A stretch of 64,000 bases of DNA from Rhodospirillaceae bacterium (GTDB lineage Bacteria; Pseudomonadota; Alphaproteobacteria; CACIAM-22H2): contig JALHMR010000009.1 of assembly GCA_022843945.1 (NCBI GenBank), forward strand, positions 62,001 through 126,000, written 5' to 3'. The notes under the pieces are model-generated. The model saw only the letters and a program-made list of their open reading frames with translations, did no database searches and was not told the origin of the DNA. Every line of letters starts with the position of its first letter. Positions within the stretch are counted from its first letter, which is position 1. A program made the position numbers and the translations under genes. Below, in pieces: positions 1-7,678 of this stretch.

Positions 1-66
1 TTATAGATAGATCCCACAATGGCCCGGAAGGTTAACTTTCGTAGGCGGAGTCAAAATTCCTGACAA

Positions 67-95
67 TTGACGGCCGTTATGATTTTATTTACTAT
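67..95 (+). promoter_or_regulatory. Probable sigma-70 promoter for the SPOR-domain gene
   Basis: A -35 hexamer TTGACG (67-72) and a -10 hexamer TACTAT (90-95) are separated by 17 bases, close to the consensus. They lie in the unusually AT-rich stretch 1-180, in contrast with the GC-rich surroundings. The start codon at 190 follows about 95 bases later, with a purine-rich GCAGGGGG Shine-Dalgarno-like sequence just upstream of it. No other gene is seen in bases 1-189. Confidence 0.6.
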
Positions 96-189
96 GACTG
101 CGGTAAGTTATTGGTATCGCAATATATTGTGCTGATTTTACCAGCTTCCGCTATATCTAGGACTCGGCGGAAGTAAGCAGGGGGCCTCA

Positions 190-1401
190 ATGCCGTACGG
201 TGATCTTACCCCGTATCGCGATCCCAATGCCGTGGCGCGCAGTGCGTCCTGGCCGGAGCCGGCGGTCCGTCAGGGCCTGCGCGTCGGGATCGTCTCGCTC
301 GCTCTGGCGACCCTGATGGCGTTTGCCGCCGGCGTCGGCTCGACCGTCGTTTATTTCCAGTCGATCAACGAGGTGCCGCTGGCCGCGCTGCCGTTGATCG
401 AAGCCGATAAGACCCCCAGCCGCGTGCGCCCAGAAGGGCTGGACAGCAACGGCAACCGGCTGATGGCCTCGACCCCGGCACCGGCCAGCTCCGGCCTGCC
501 GTCGCCGATCTCCAGTGCCATGGCCGCCGCGACCGATCCCGCCGTCGATCTGGCACCGCAGGGTATCCCGGCGGCGCCGGAAATCGTCCCGCCGAGCGCC
601 GGCGCCGTCATCGAGCTGGCCCCGGCTGCGGAGCCCGCGGCCCCCGTTGTTGCCGCCCGCAAACCCGAACCCGAAATCGCCCCGACGCCGTCAGCCGAGC
701 AGTTCCGGCTGCAGCTGGCGACCATGCGCTCGGCCGAAGGCGCGCGCCAGGAGATGAGCCGCCTCAATGCCTTGTACGCCAGCCTGACACCGGCGCTGGA
801 GCTCAGCGTGCAGCGCCTCGAGCAGGGCGAGCGCGGCGTGTTCTACCGCGTCCTGTCCGACCCGGTGGGCGAGCGCAGCGACGCTTCCCAGCTGTGCGCC
901 ACGATCGCCGAGCGCCGCGGTCAGTGCCGGATCGTCGCCGTGGCCGGCGGCGGCCCGGTCGTCGCCCAGGCGCCGAAACCCATTGTGCCGGCGCCGGTTA
1001 TCGCCGCCCCGGCGCCTGCACCAACCCCGGTCGCTCCCGCCGCTGTTGCCGCCGCGCCGCCACCGCCGCAAGTCAATCTCGCCGCGCCGGTCATCGCCGC
1101 CAAGACGGCCGCCATGGAGACCGCCGCCAACAGCAATGGCGCCAGCGGCGTGCGCGCCCAGCTGGGCTCGATGCGCTCGCCCGAAGGGGCGGCCCGCGAG
1201 CTCGCGCGGCTGAAGGAAGTCCACGCCGACGCCCTGACCAGCACCGACCTGTCGGTTTCCAAGATCGATCAAGGTGATCGCGGCGTGTTCTACCGCATCC
1301 TGACGGCGCCGCTGCCGGATCGCGCCTCGGCCAGCGAATTCTGCAAGAGCCTGGGACCGCAGCACGGCTGCGTGCTGATCCCGCAGCGCCCCAGCGCCTG
1401 A
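190..1401 (+). CDS. Membrane-anchored protein with two SPOR domains
   Basis: A 403-residue envelope protein. A short cytoplasmic N-terminus is followed by one transmembrane helix at about residues 33-57, then a long Ala/Pro-rich linker typical of periplasmic spacers. Two SPOR-like modules follow, near residues 169-250 and 320-400. Each has the pattern RxQLxxMRSxEGA...L...GVFYR(V/I)L, and the two are clearly duplicates of each other. SPOR domains bind denuded glycan strands of septal peptidoglycan, so a role at the division site is likely. Most SPOR proteins carry a single C-terminal domain; a second one separated by another Ala/Pro linker is less usual. The gene has its own promoter and is convergent with the CinA-type gene that follows. 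Confidence 0.8.
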   Translation: MPYGDLTPYRDPNAVARSASWPEPAVRQGLRVGIVSLALATLMAFAAGVGSTVVYFQSINEVPLAALPLIEADKTPSRVRPEGLDSNGNRLMASTPAPASSGLPSPISSAMAAATDPAVDLAPQGIPAAPEIVPPSAGAVIELAPAAEPAAPVVAARKPEPEIAPTPSAEQFRLQLATMRSAEGARQEMSRLNALYASLTPALELSVQRLEQGERGVFYRVLSDPVGERSDASQLCATIAERRGQCRIVAVAGGGPVVAQAPKPIVPAPVIAAPAPAPTPVAPAAVAAAPPPPQVNLAAPVIAAKTAAMETAANSNGASGVRAQLGSMRSPEGAARELARLKEVHADALTSTDLSVSKIDQGDRGVFYRILTAPLPDRASASEFCKSLGPQHGCVLIPQRPSA

Positions 1402-1408
1402 AAGCGAT

Positions 1409-1903
1409 CTAGCGCGCGGCCTGTCGTAGCAGCGCCAGCGCCAGGGCCACCGCCTGGCGGCGGATCGAGGCGCGATTGCCTTTGAAAACCCGGCGTTTGT
1501 GAACCGTCTTGCGCCCCGTCCGGGCGCAGCCGAAATGCACCAGCCCGACCGGCTTGCCCGGCGTGGCGCCGCCCGGGCCGGCGATCCCCGTCACCGAGAC
1601 AGAAAGCTCGACCCGGGCCCGGCGGCGGGCGCCTTCGGCCATCTCGCGGGCGACGATTTCGCTGACCGCGCCGTGCTTTGCCAGCGAAGCCTGACGCACG
1701 CCGAGAAGCTCGTGCTTGGCGGCATTGGAATAGGTGACGAAGCCGCGCTCGACGACGTCCGACGAGCCCGCGATCTCGGTCAGCACGCCGGCGATCAGCC
1801 CGCCGGTGCAGGATTCGGCCGTGGCCAGCCGCAGGCCCCGCCGCCGACAGGCCCGAAGAACCCTGCCGGCCTCAGCCGCCAAGTCGCGCCAGGAAGAATT
1901 CAC
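1409..1903 (-). CDS. pncC: CinA C-terminal-domain protein (nicotinamide-nucleotide amidohydrolase, PncC type)
   Basis: About 164 residues, matching the stand-alone CinA C-terminal domain that deamidates nicotinamide mononucleotide to nicotinate mononucleotide in pyridine-nucleotide salvage. Family signatures visible are LATAESCTGG near the N-terminus, the segment VVERGFVTYSNAAKHELLGV, and SVTGIAGPGGATPGKPVG. No ATG fits the domain boundary. GTG at 1901-1903 or 1904-1906, or TTG at 1880-1882, are the plausible starts, and all of them overlap the end of pgpA, whose stop is at 1872. An in-frame ATG further upstream (1999) would add unrelated residues antiparallel to no known domain, so it was not used. 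Third gene of the ispDF-pgpA-cinA minus-strand operon. Confidence 0.8.
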   Translation of the reverse strand: MNSSWRDLAAEAGRVLRACRRRGLRLATAESCTGGLIAGVLTEIAGSSDVVERGFVTYSNAAKHELLGVRQASLAKHGAVSEIVAREMAEGARRRARVELSVSVTGIAGPGGATPGKPVGLVHFGCARTGRKTVHKRRVFKGNRASIRRQAVALALALLRQAAR

Positions 1904-2399
1904 CACCAAGCTCCATGACGAGGAAACCGACGAGACCTGCATAAAGCCCGGCCACCAGGTCGTCGAGCATGACGCCGAGGCCGCCATGGACATGGGCATC
2001 GGCCCAGTTGGCCGGAAACGGCTTCACGATATCCGCCGCCCGGAACAGGAAGAAGGCGATCGCCCAGGCCCACCAGGTGAAGGGCACGAAGAGCAGGGTG
2101 AGGAGCATCCCGGCCACCTCGTCGATCACGATATAGCCGGGGTCGCGGACGTCACCACCGGCCACCAGCCGTTCCGAGGCCCAGATGCCGATGAGGCTGA
2201 CTGCCGCCGTCGCAGCCAGTAGACCCCACCAGCCGCCGGCCGCCACGGCCAGCCAGGCGAGGGGCAGGGCGGCCAGCGATCCCCAGGTGCCCGAGGCCAT
2301 CGGTGCCAGGCCGACCCCGAACCAGGTGACGATCAGCGTCTCGGGACGGCTGAGCGGCCAGTCCGGCGGCAGCGATCCGGGTCTGAGCTTGAGCTTCAT
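1872..2399 (-). CDS. pgpA: Phosphatidylglycerophosphatase A
   Basis: A 175-residue integral membrane enzyme that removes the phosphate from phosphatidylglycerophosphate to give phosphatidylglycerol. It begins MKLKLRPGS. PgpA signatures are [33 protein letters not shown] and [16 protein letters not shown], with three or four hydrophobic helices between them. The ATG at 2397-2399 overlaps the ispDF stop in an ATGA arrangement, indicating translational coupling. Its 3' end overlaps the start region of the CinA-type gene. A longer in-frame extension upstream lies inside ispDF and is only a shadow of it. Confidence 0.9.
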   Translation of the reverse strand: MKLKLRPGSLPPDWPLSRPETLIVTWFGVGLAPMASGTWGSLAALPLAWLAVAAGGWWGLLAATAAVSLIGIWASERLVAGGDVRDPGYIVIDEVAGMLLTLLFVPFTWWAWAIAFFLFRAADIVKPFPANWADAHVHGGLGVMLDDLVAGLYAGLVGFLVMELGGEFFLARLGG

Positions 2400-3574
2400 G
2401 TCGGCGGCGGAATCCGCACGGTCGCCGTCGCCTGGGCGGCGATGCCCTCGCGCCGGCCGGTGAAGCCAAGCCCTTCGGTGGTCGTTGCTTTGACCGAGCA
2501 GCGGCCGGGCTCGATGCCCAGGATCTCGGCCAGCCGCCGCACCATCGCCTCGCGGTGGGGACTGACCTTGGGCGCCTCGCAGATCAGGGTGACGTCGACA
2601 TTGACGATCCGCCCGCCCGCCTGGCGCACCAGCGCCGCCGCGTGGGCCAAGAAGGGGGCTGAGTCGGCGCCCCGCCAGCGCGCCTCGCCGGGCGGGAAGT
2701 GCTGCCCGATATCGCCCGCCCCGATGGCCCCGAGCAGCGCATCGGTCAGGGCGTGCAGGCCGACATCGGCATCGGAATGGCCCTCGAGCGCCCGGCTGTG
2801 CGGCACCTTCACGCCGCACAGCATGACGGCATTGCCGGCGGCAAAGCGATGGACGTCGTAGCCCTGGCCGACCCGCATTTCGAGCGCCGCCTCGGCCAGC
2901 CGCGCGGCGCGCCGCAGGTCGTCCTCGGTGGTGATCTTGGTGTTGTCCTCGCTGCCGGTGACGAGCATTACCCCTAGTCCGGCGGCGGCCGCTACCTCGG
3001 CATCATCCAGAAGGTCGCGTCCGGCAGCACTGCGGTGAGCTGCCAAAATTTCCTCAAAATGGAAGCCTTGCGGGGTTTGGGCACGCCAAAGGCCGTGCCG
3101 CTCTATGCTACCGGCGACGAGGCCACCGAGCGGGCTCGTGTCGCTCGCCCGCTTGAGCGCGTCCACGACGGGCAGAGCGGCAATTGCGCCCATGCCCTTG
3201 TGCATCGCAAGGCCGTCGAGAACGCCTTTAATGATTGAAGCGCTGACGAAGGGGCGCGCCCCGTCGTGAATGAGCACCTGCGCCGGCGCGATTTCGGCAA
3301 GACTTTCCAGGCCGAGGCGCACGGATTCCTGCCGGCTAGCGCCGCCGTTCACCGGCGGCAGCAGATCGAAGCCCGCCGCAGCTTCGTCATAGAGGGCACG
3401 GTCGGCGGGATGAATCACGGCGCGCACCGCCGTGATTCGCGGATGATCGCGAAAAGCTGCAAGGCTGTGGCGCAGCACGGGCACGCCACCCAGGTCGCGG
3501 TACTGCTTGGGCACCTCGCCGCCGAAACGCGTGCCGCGGCCCGCCGCGACGATGAGCGCGATGCAGCCGGTCAT
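2396..3574 (-). CDS. ispDF: Bifunctional IspD/IspF (MEP-pathway isoprenoid enzyme)
   Basis: A 392-residue fusion catalysing two steps of the non-mevalonate isoprenoid pathway. Residues 1 to about 225 are IspD, the 2-C-methyl-D-erythritol 4-phosphate cytidylyltransferase, with the nucleotide-binding [13 protein letters not shown] and PKQY motifs. About 232 to 392 are IspF, the 2,4-cyclodiphosphate synthase, beginning [12 protein letters not shown] with the DVH zinc ligands and containing [19 protein letters not shown]. The fusion is characteristic of alphaproteobacteria and a few other groups. It is the first gene of the operon with pgpA and the CinA gene. In relatives the divergent neighbour is normally dusB; here dusB is 38 kb away. 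Confidence 0.95.
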   Translation of the reverse strand: MTGCIALIVAAGRGTRFGGEVPKQYRDLGGVPVLRHSLAAFRDHPRITAVRAVIHPADRALYDEAAAGFDLLPPVNGGASRQESVRLGLESLAEIAPAQVLIHDGARPFVSASIIKGVLDGLAMHKGMGAIAALPVVDALKRASDTSPLGGLVAGSIERHGLWRAQTPQGFHFEEILAAHRSAAGRDLLDDAEVAAAAGLGVMLVTGSEDNTKITTEDDLRRAARLAEAALEMRVGQGYDVHRFAAGNAVMLCGVKVPHSRALEGHSDADVGLHALTDALLGAIGAGDIGQHFPPGEARWRGADSAPFLAHAAALVRQAGGRIVNVDVTLICEAPKVSPHREAMVRRLAEILGIEPGRCSVKATTTEGLGFTGRREGIAAQATATVRIPPPT

Positions 3575-3637
3575 TGTCTCGACGCCTTGGCTCCGGCATC
3601 CTGCCGGCGCGCAGCGTCATCAGTCGGGGGAAGTGGC

Positions 3638-3925
3638 ATGGTCGCGTATATCGTGGTCGATTGCGAGGTTCTCGATCCGGCCAAGTACGAGGAATACAAG
3701 AAACTGGCGCCCGAGGCGATTGCCAAGCACGGGGGCAAGTACCTGGCGCGCGGCGGGCAGACGGCGATGCTCGAGGGCGACTGGCGGCCGAACCGCATCG
3801 TCATCCTTGAATTTCCGACGCTCGAAGCGGCACGGCGCTTCTATACCTCGGTCGAATACACGGCGGCGCGCCGGGCCCGGGCGGGGGCCGCGAAAATGGA
3901 GATTATCGCCGTGGAGGGAGTCTGA
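3638..3925 (+). CDS. DUF1330 family protein
   Basis: A 95-residue small cytoplasmic protein of the DUF1330 family (dimeric alpha/beta-barrel, ferredoxin-like fold). The N-terminal MVAYIVVDCEVLDPAKYEEY and the central PNRIVILEFPTLEAARRFY followed by YTAARRARAGAA are diagnostic. Members are widespread and their function is not established. The ATG at 3638 was chosen because the family begins here and because a purine-rich GGGGGAAG lies just before it; the open frame further upstream is antisense to ispDF. It is divergent from ispDF and convergent with the dienelactone hydrolase gene. Confidence 0.85.
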   Translation: MVAYIVVDCEVLDPAKYEEYKKLAPEAIAKHGGKYLARGGQTAMLEGDWRPNRIVILEFPTLEAARRFYTSVEYTAARRARAGAAKMEIIAVEGV

Positions 3926-3941
3926 GCCCGGCGGATGAAGA

Positions 3942-4655
3942 TCAGCCGTAGAGGGTCTTCGCCAGGAAATCGCTGGTGCGCTTGTTGGCGATGCGCGCGT
4001 TCTCGGCGTTGAAGTTCTTGCCGCCCTCGCGCGCGAAGGCGTGGTTCATGCCGGGATACTTGTGCAGCGTCATCAGCGGATTCTTGCCGAGCACCACCTG
4101 GATCTTGTCCTGCACGTCGTGGGGCACGAACTGATCTTCCTCCGCGATATGCAGCATCAGCGGCTTCTTGATCTTGGAGGCCTCGTTGAGCGCCGCGTCG
4201 AGCGCCACGGGATAGAAGCCGACCGAGATGTCGATCGTCGTGCGGGCCGACATCAGGTAGGCGAGCTTGCCGCCGAGGCAGTAGCCGACGGCGCCGACCT
4301 TGCCCGAGCAGCCGGGTGTGCGGCGCAACTCGTCCATGGTCGAGCCGAGATCCTCGACGCCCTTGTTCTGATCGAAGCGCTGGAACAGCGAGAAGGCGAG
4401 GTCCCATTCCTGCTGGGTCTTGTCGGTGATCTGGATGCCCGGCTTGATACGCCAGAAGAGATCCGGGCAGAGCACGACGTAGCCCTGCTTGGCGTAGTCG
4501 TCGGCCAGCCGGCGCATCACGTCGTTGACGCCGAAGATTTCCTGGATCAAGACGATGCCCGGCATGTTCTTGACGCCAGGGGGCGGGGCCTGCGGACGGG
4601 CCAAATAGGCTTTGAACGTGCCGCCGAATTTTCCTTTGACCGTGACCTCGGGCAT
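3942..4655 (-). CDS. Dienelactone hydrolase family protein
   Basis: A 237-residue alpha/beta-hydrolase of the carboxymethylenebutenolidase family. The Cys-Asp-His triad is visible: Cys126 in GYCLGG, Asp174 in AEEDQFVP and His205 in PGMNHAFAR. The conserved Glu39 in LIQEIFG, which positions the nucleophile, is also present. Family members hydrolyse dienelactone in chlorocatechol degradation, but many stand-alone copies have other ester substrates, and nothing nearby suggests aromatic degradation. There is no signal peptide, so it is cytoplasmic. Monocistronic on the minus strand. Confidence 0.85.
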   Translation of the reverse strand: MPEVTVKGKFGGTFKAYLARPQAPPPGVKNMPGIVLIQEIFGVNDVMRRLADDYAKQGYVVLCPDLFWRIKPGIQITDKTQQEWDLAFSLFQRFDQNKGVEDLGSTMDELRRTPGCSGKVGAVGYCLGGKLAYLMSARTTIDISVGFYPVALDAALNEASKIKKPLMLHIAEEDQFVPHDVQDKIQVVLGKNPLMTLHKYPGMNHAFAREGGKNFNAENARIANKRTSDFLAKTLYG

Positions 4656-4751
4656 CCGACCCTCGAAAATTTTAGCTAATTCGTTGAATCTACAAGGAAA
4701 CAGAGCATAATAATCAACTGCAATGAAAGCAATGCACTAAAAGTTATGAAC

Positions 4752-4772
4752 ATATCCACAGGCTTATCCACC
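4752..4772 (+). promoter_or_regulatory. Two adjacent DnaA-box-like nonamers
   Basis: The nonamers ATATCCACA (4752-4760) and TTATCCACC (4764-4772) each match the DnaA box TTATCCACA at 8 of 9 positions. They are in direct orientation, 12 bases apart, in an AT-rich intergenic region (4656-4790) that is otherwise without a gene. They might mark DnaA-controlled expression of a neighbouring gene. Two boxes alone do not make an origin, and chance matches are possible. Confidence 0.35.
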
Positions 4773-4806
4773 TGTATGGGGGCCGCCGGCCGCGGTTCCT
4801 CGGGGC

Positions 4807-4812
4807 TATAGT
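4807..4812 (+). promoter_or_regulatory. Possible -10 element giving a leaderless mRNA
   Basis: TATAGT lies six bases before the ATG at 4819, so transcription would begin at or next to the start codon. No Shine-Dalgarno sequence is present before this ATG. A clear -35 element is not seen. The same string CTATAGTCCGCCG occurs upstream of the dehydrogenase gene at 58833, where a good -35 is also found. Confidence 0.35.
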
Positions 4813-4818
4813 CCGCCG

Positions 4819-5652
4819 ATGTCGACCTCCCTTTTGCTGAGCGTGGTGGCCCTGGCGGCGCTGGTCCCGGCCGCGGTGGCCCCCCAGGTGCGCGCCGGTG
4901 GCGGGACCGGCGGCGCGACAGACAGTCCACAGGGTGCGCTGTTCTGGGTGCTGCTGGCCGTGGCGATCGCCGGGCCGCTGCTCTGGGTGGTCGTCCAGCT
5001 CGGCCATAGCTGGCGTACGGGCCTCGCCGCCGCCCTCTGGCTGTCGGTCGCCGTCAGCCTGCTGCTCTTTGCCCTCGTCGCCGCGACCCAGCGCGCCGCC
5101 TGGCGCCTGGCGCCCCTGCTGCTCTGCTATCTCTTTCTGCTCGGCGTGCTGGCCACCATCTGGCAGCACGCGCCGGAACGGCCGATACCCGGCGATCCGC
5201 CGCCGGCCTGGCTGCAGGCGCATATCCTGGTGGCGGTCGCGGCCTATGGCCTGCTGACCCTGGCCGCCGTCGCCGGCGCCGCGGTCTTCCTGCAGGAGCG
5301 GGCGCTGAAGCTCAAGCGGACCTCGCGCTTCTCCCATCAATTGCCATCGGTGGCGGAAGGAGAGCGGCTGCAGGCCCGGCTGCTGATGGCCAGCGAGGTC
5401 GTGCTGGCGGTGGCGCTGATCACCGGCATGACCATCGAATGGATCGAGCGCCGGACGCTGCTGCGCCTCGATCACAAGACGGTCCTCTCGCTGCTCACCT
5501 TCGGCGTGATCGCGCTGCTGATGTATCTCCACTATCGCGGCGGCATCAGCGGGCGGCGGGCCGCGCGCTACGTCCTCTTCGCCTACCTCCTGCTGACGCT
5601 GGCGTATCCCGGGGTGAAGTTCGTCACGGACGTGGTGATCGGCAGCGCCTGA
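4819..5652 (+). CDS. CcsA/YpjD-like cytochrome c assembly membrane protein
   Basis: A 277-residue polytopic inner-membrane protein with about eight hydrophobic helices. The layout resembles the cytochrome-c-assembly (CcsA/ResC/YpjD/HemX-like) family. The helix beginning AWLQAHILVAVAAYGLLTLAAV carries a His, and a later helix carries YLHYRGG, positions comparable to the haem-liganding histidines of that family. The conserved tryptophan-rich WWD loop of true CcsA proteins is not seen, so YpjD-like is the better label. The function of YpjD proteins is not settled; a link to haem or to magnesium/cobalt tolerance has been proposed. It appears to be transcribed from a leaderless start just downstream of the DnaA-like boxes. 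Confidence 0.65.
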   Translation: MSTSLLLSVVALAALVPAAVAPQVRAGGGTGGATDSPQGALFWVLLAVAIAGPLLWVVVQLGHSWRTGLAAALWLSVAVSLLLFALVAATQRAAWRLAPLLLCYLFLLGVLATIWQHAPERPIPGDPPPAWLQAHILVAVAAYGLLTLAAVAGAAVFLQERALKLKRTSRFSHQLPSVAEGERLQARLLMASEVVLAVALITGMTIEWIERRTLLRLDHKTVLSLLTFGVIALLMYLHYRGGISGRRAARYVLFAYLLLTLAYPGVKFVTDVVIGSA

Positions 5653-5687
5653 TCGCCGATTTTCCGGTATTAATAGCATCACGTTCA

Positions 5688-6323
5688 ATGGATTCTGCGA
5701 CGCTCGCGATGACCCATGCCCGCCGCTATTTCGAAGAGGCCGCCGCCATCCTCCAGCAGCTCGACGCGGCGGCGGTGGACCGCCTGGCCGGCGAGCTCGC
5801 GGCCCTGCGTGAGCGGGGCGGCCGGCTGTTCCTGCTCGGTGTCGGCGGCAGCGCCGCCAATTGCAGCCATGCGGTGAACGACTTCCGCAAGCTGTGCGGC
5901 ATCGAAGCCTATACGCCGGTCGACAATGTCTCCGAGCTCACGGCCCGGACCAACGACGAGGGCTGGGATTCGGTTTTCTCGGAATGGCTGAAGGTCAGCA
6001 AGGCCAACGCCAAGGACGCGATCTTCGTCTTCTCGGTCGGCGGCGGCGATGCCGAGCGCAACGTCAGCCCGAACCTGGTCAAAGGCATCCAGGAGGCCAA
6101 GGCCCGCGGCCTCAAGGTTTTCGGCGTGGTCGGCCGCGACGGCGGCTACACGCGCAAGGCCGGCGACACCGTGATCGTCGTGCCGACCGTCGAGGCCAGT
6201 CGCGTGACGCCGCATACCGAGGCGTTTCACGCCGTCGTCTGGCATTGCCTCGTCTCGCACCCGGCGCTGCAGATCGTGGCAACGAAGTGGGAAAGCGTCG
6301 CGCGCCCGGTCCCCGCGCGATGA
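5688..6323 (+). CDS. GmhA-like SIS-domain sugar-phosphate isomerase
   Basis: A 211-residue SIS-fold protein. The sugar-phosphate loop is GVGGSAANCSH (residues 51-61). The C-terminal helix HTEAFHAVVWH (about 176-186) places Glu178 and His181 like the catalytic Glu/His pair of GmhA, which converts sedoheptulose 7-phosphate to D-glycero-D-manno-heptose 7-phosphate. It is first in a tight plus-strand operon and overlaps a GmhB-like phosphatase by ATGA; a transaldolase follows. This supports isomerisation of a C7 or C8 ketose phosphate. An ATG at 5709 is an alternative start. The exact substrate cannot be read from the sequence. Confidence 0.8.
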   Translation: MDSATLAMTHARRYFEEAAAILQQLDAAAVDRLAGELAALRERGGRLFLLGVGGSAANCSHAVNDFRKLCGIEAYTPVDNVSELTARTNDEGWDSVFSEWLKVSKANAKDAIFVFSVGGGDAERNVSPNLVKGIQEAKARGLKVFGVVGRDGGYTRKAGDTVIVVPTVEASRVTPHTEAFHAVVWHCLVSHPALQIVATKWESVARPVPAR

Positions 6324-6901
6324 GCCGCGCCGCCGTGTTCCTCGACCGCGACGGCGTGCTCAACCGGGCCGTGGTGCGCGACGGCAAACCCTATCCGCCG
6401 CAGACGCTGGACGAGTTTGAGATCCTGCCGGGCGTCGAGGCCGCCGCCCGACGGCTGAAGGAAGAAGGCTTCACCCTGGTCCTCGCCACCAACCAGCCGG
6501 ATGTCGCCAAGGGCATCCAGACGCGCGACACCATCGAGACGATGCACGATCACCTGCGCGCCCGCGTGCCGCTCGACGCGATCAAGGTCTGCTGGTGCGT
6601 CGAAGGTCCGGCCTGCGACTGCTACAAGCCGAAGGCCGGCATGCTGATCGAGGCGGCGGCTGAACTCGATCTCGACCTGTCGCGCAGCTACATGGTCGGC
6701 GACCGCTGGCGCGACGTCGGCGCCGGCCGCAGCGCCGGCTGCTTCACGATATTCATCGACCGCGGCTACGACGAAGCCCTGCGCGACAGGCCGGATGCGG
6801 TGTGTGCCGATCTCGGCGAGGCTGCTTCCCTGATCCTGGCCCGCAATCATTCGACCCTGATGAACGCGGCGACCGCGCAGCAAAAAGGCGCGCCGCCATG
6901 A
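6320..6901 (+). CDS. GmhB-like HAD phosphatase (histidinol-phosphatase/heptose-bisphosphatase group)
   Basis: A 193-residue HAD enzyme of the GmhB type. Motif I is FLDRDGVLN (8-16), motif II lies in LATNQPD, motif III is the Lys of CYKPKAGM and motif IV is GDRWRD. GmhB removes the 7-phosphate of heptose 1,7-bisphosphate. The zinc loop reads C-x-C-x5-C-x-C instead of the usual C-x-H-x5-C-x-C, so one ligand is changed from His to Cys. ATGA overlaps at both ends couple it to the isomerase and to the transaldolase. A second GmhB domain is fused to a nucleotidyltransferase at 34339-35544, where the standard C-x-H loop is kept. Confidence 0.85.
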   Translation: MSRAAVFLDRDGVLNRAVVRDGKPYPPQTLDEFEILPGVEAAARRLKEEGFTLVLATNQPDVAKGIQTRDTIETMHDHLRARVPLDAIKVCWCVEGPACDCYKPKAGMLIEAAAELDLDLSRSYMVGDRWRDVGAGRSAGCFTIFIDRGYDEALRDRPDAVCADLGEAASLILARNHSTLMNAATAQQKGAPP

Positions 6902-7638
6902 GGAGCAGTGACTTGAAGATCAAGCTTTTTGCCGACGGCGCCGATCTCGCCGGCATGAAGGCGATGTATGCCAACCCGGCGATCAAGGGTTTCACCACCA
7001 ATCCGACGCTGATGCGCAAGGCCGGGATCGCCGACTACAAGGCCTTCGCGCTCGAGGTGCTGAAGGCGATCCCGGATCGCCCGGTGTCATTCGAGGTCTT
7101 CGCCGACGACCTTGGCGAGATGGCGGTGCAGGCGCGCGAGATCGCGACCTGGGGCCGCAACGTCAACGTCAAGATCCCGGTGACCAACTCCCAGCGCGTG
7201 TTCTGCGGGCCGGTGATCCGCGAGCTTTCGGCGGCTGGCATCCAGGTCAACGTCACCGCCGTGTTCACGCCCGAGCAGGTCAGGGGTATCGCCGAATGCC
7301 TGTCGCGCGACACGCCGGCCATCGTCTCGGTCTTCGCCGGCCGTATCGCCGATACCGGTCGCGACCCGATCCCGGTGCTGAAGGAATGCGGCCGCCTGCT
7401 GGCCGGCCGGCCCAGGGCCGAGCTGCTCTGGGCGAGCCCGCGCGAGGTGCTCAACGTGGTCCATGCCGAGGAGGCGGGCTGCCACATCATCACCGCGACC
7501 AACGATATCCTGGCGAAGCTCGGCCTGTTCGGTAAGGATCTGGCCGACTACTCGCTGGAGACGGTGCAGATGTTCTACAAGGACGCCGCTGCGGCCGGAT
7601 ACAGCATCGCAGCGTCCGCCGCCAAGAAGGCGTCCTGA
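6898..7638 (+). CDS. Transaldolase family protein
   Basis: A 246-residue class I aldolase-fold protein. GFTTNPTL (31-38) and the Schiff-base lysine Lys92 in NVNVKIPVTNSQ identify the transaldolase/TalC-like family; VNVTAVFTPEQV supports this. Its length (246) is nearer the short TalC/FsaA forms than the approximately 315-residue TalB. Transaldolases move a dihydroxyacetone unit and can make sedoheptulose 7-phosphate; the lincomycin enzyme LmbR makes an octulose 8-phosphate. Its place after GmhA-like and GmhB-like genes suggests it supplies the ketose precursor of the cluster's sugar. Confidence 0.85.
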   Translation: MRSSDLKIKLFADGADLAGMKAMYANPAIKGFTTNPTLMRKAGIADYKAFALEVLKAIPDRPVSFEVFADDLGEMAVQAREIATWGRNVNVKIPVTNSQRVFCGPVIRELSAAGIQVNVTAVFTPEQVRGIAECLSRDTPAIVSVFAGRIADTGRDPIPVLKECGRLLAGRPRAELLWASPREVLNVVHAEEAGCHIITATNDILAKLGLFGKDLADYSLETVQMFYKDAAAAGYSIAASAAKKAS

Positions 7639-7678
7639 GCCCGACACCTGCCACAAGAAGAACAAGACGGAGTTCGAG

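Noticed and set aside
2396-2819. The in-frame upstream extension of pgpA
   Set aside because: It lies entirely inside the ispDF coding region on the same strand and has no homology-like features. PgpA starts at the ATG coupled to the ispDF stop.
4752-4772. Reading the DnaA-like boxes as a replication origin
   Set aside because: Only two imperfect boxes are present. There is no box cluster, no clear AT-rich 13-mers and none of the usual neighbours of an alphaproteobacterial origin.
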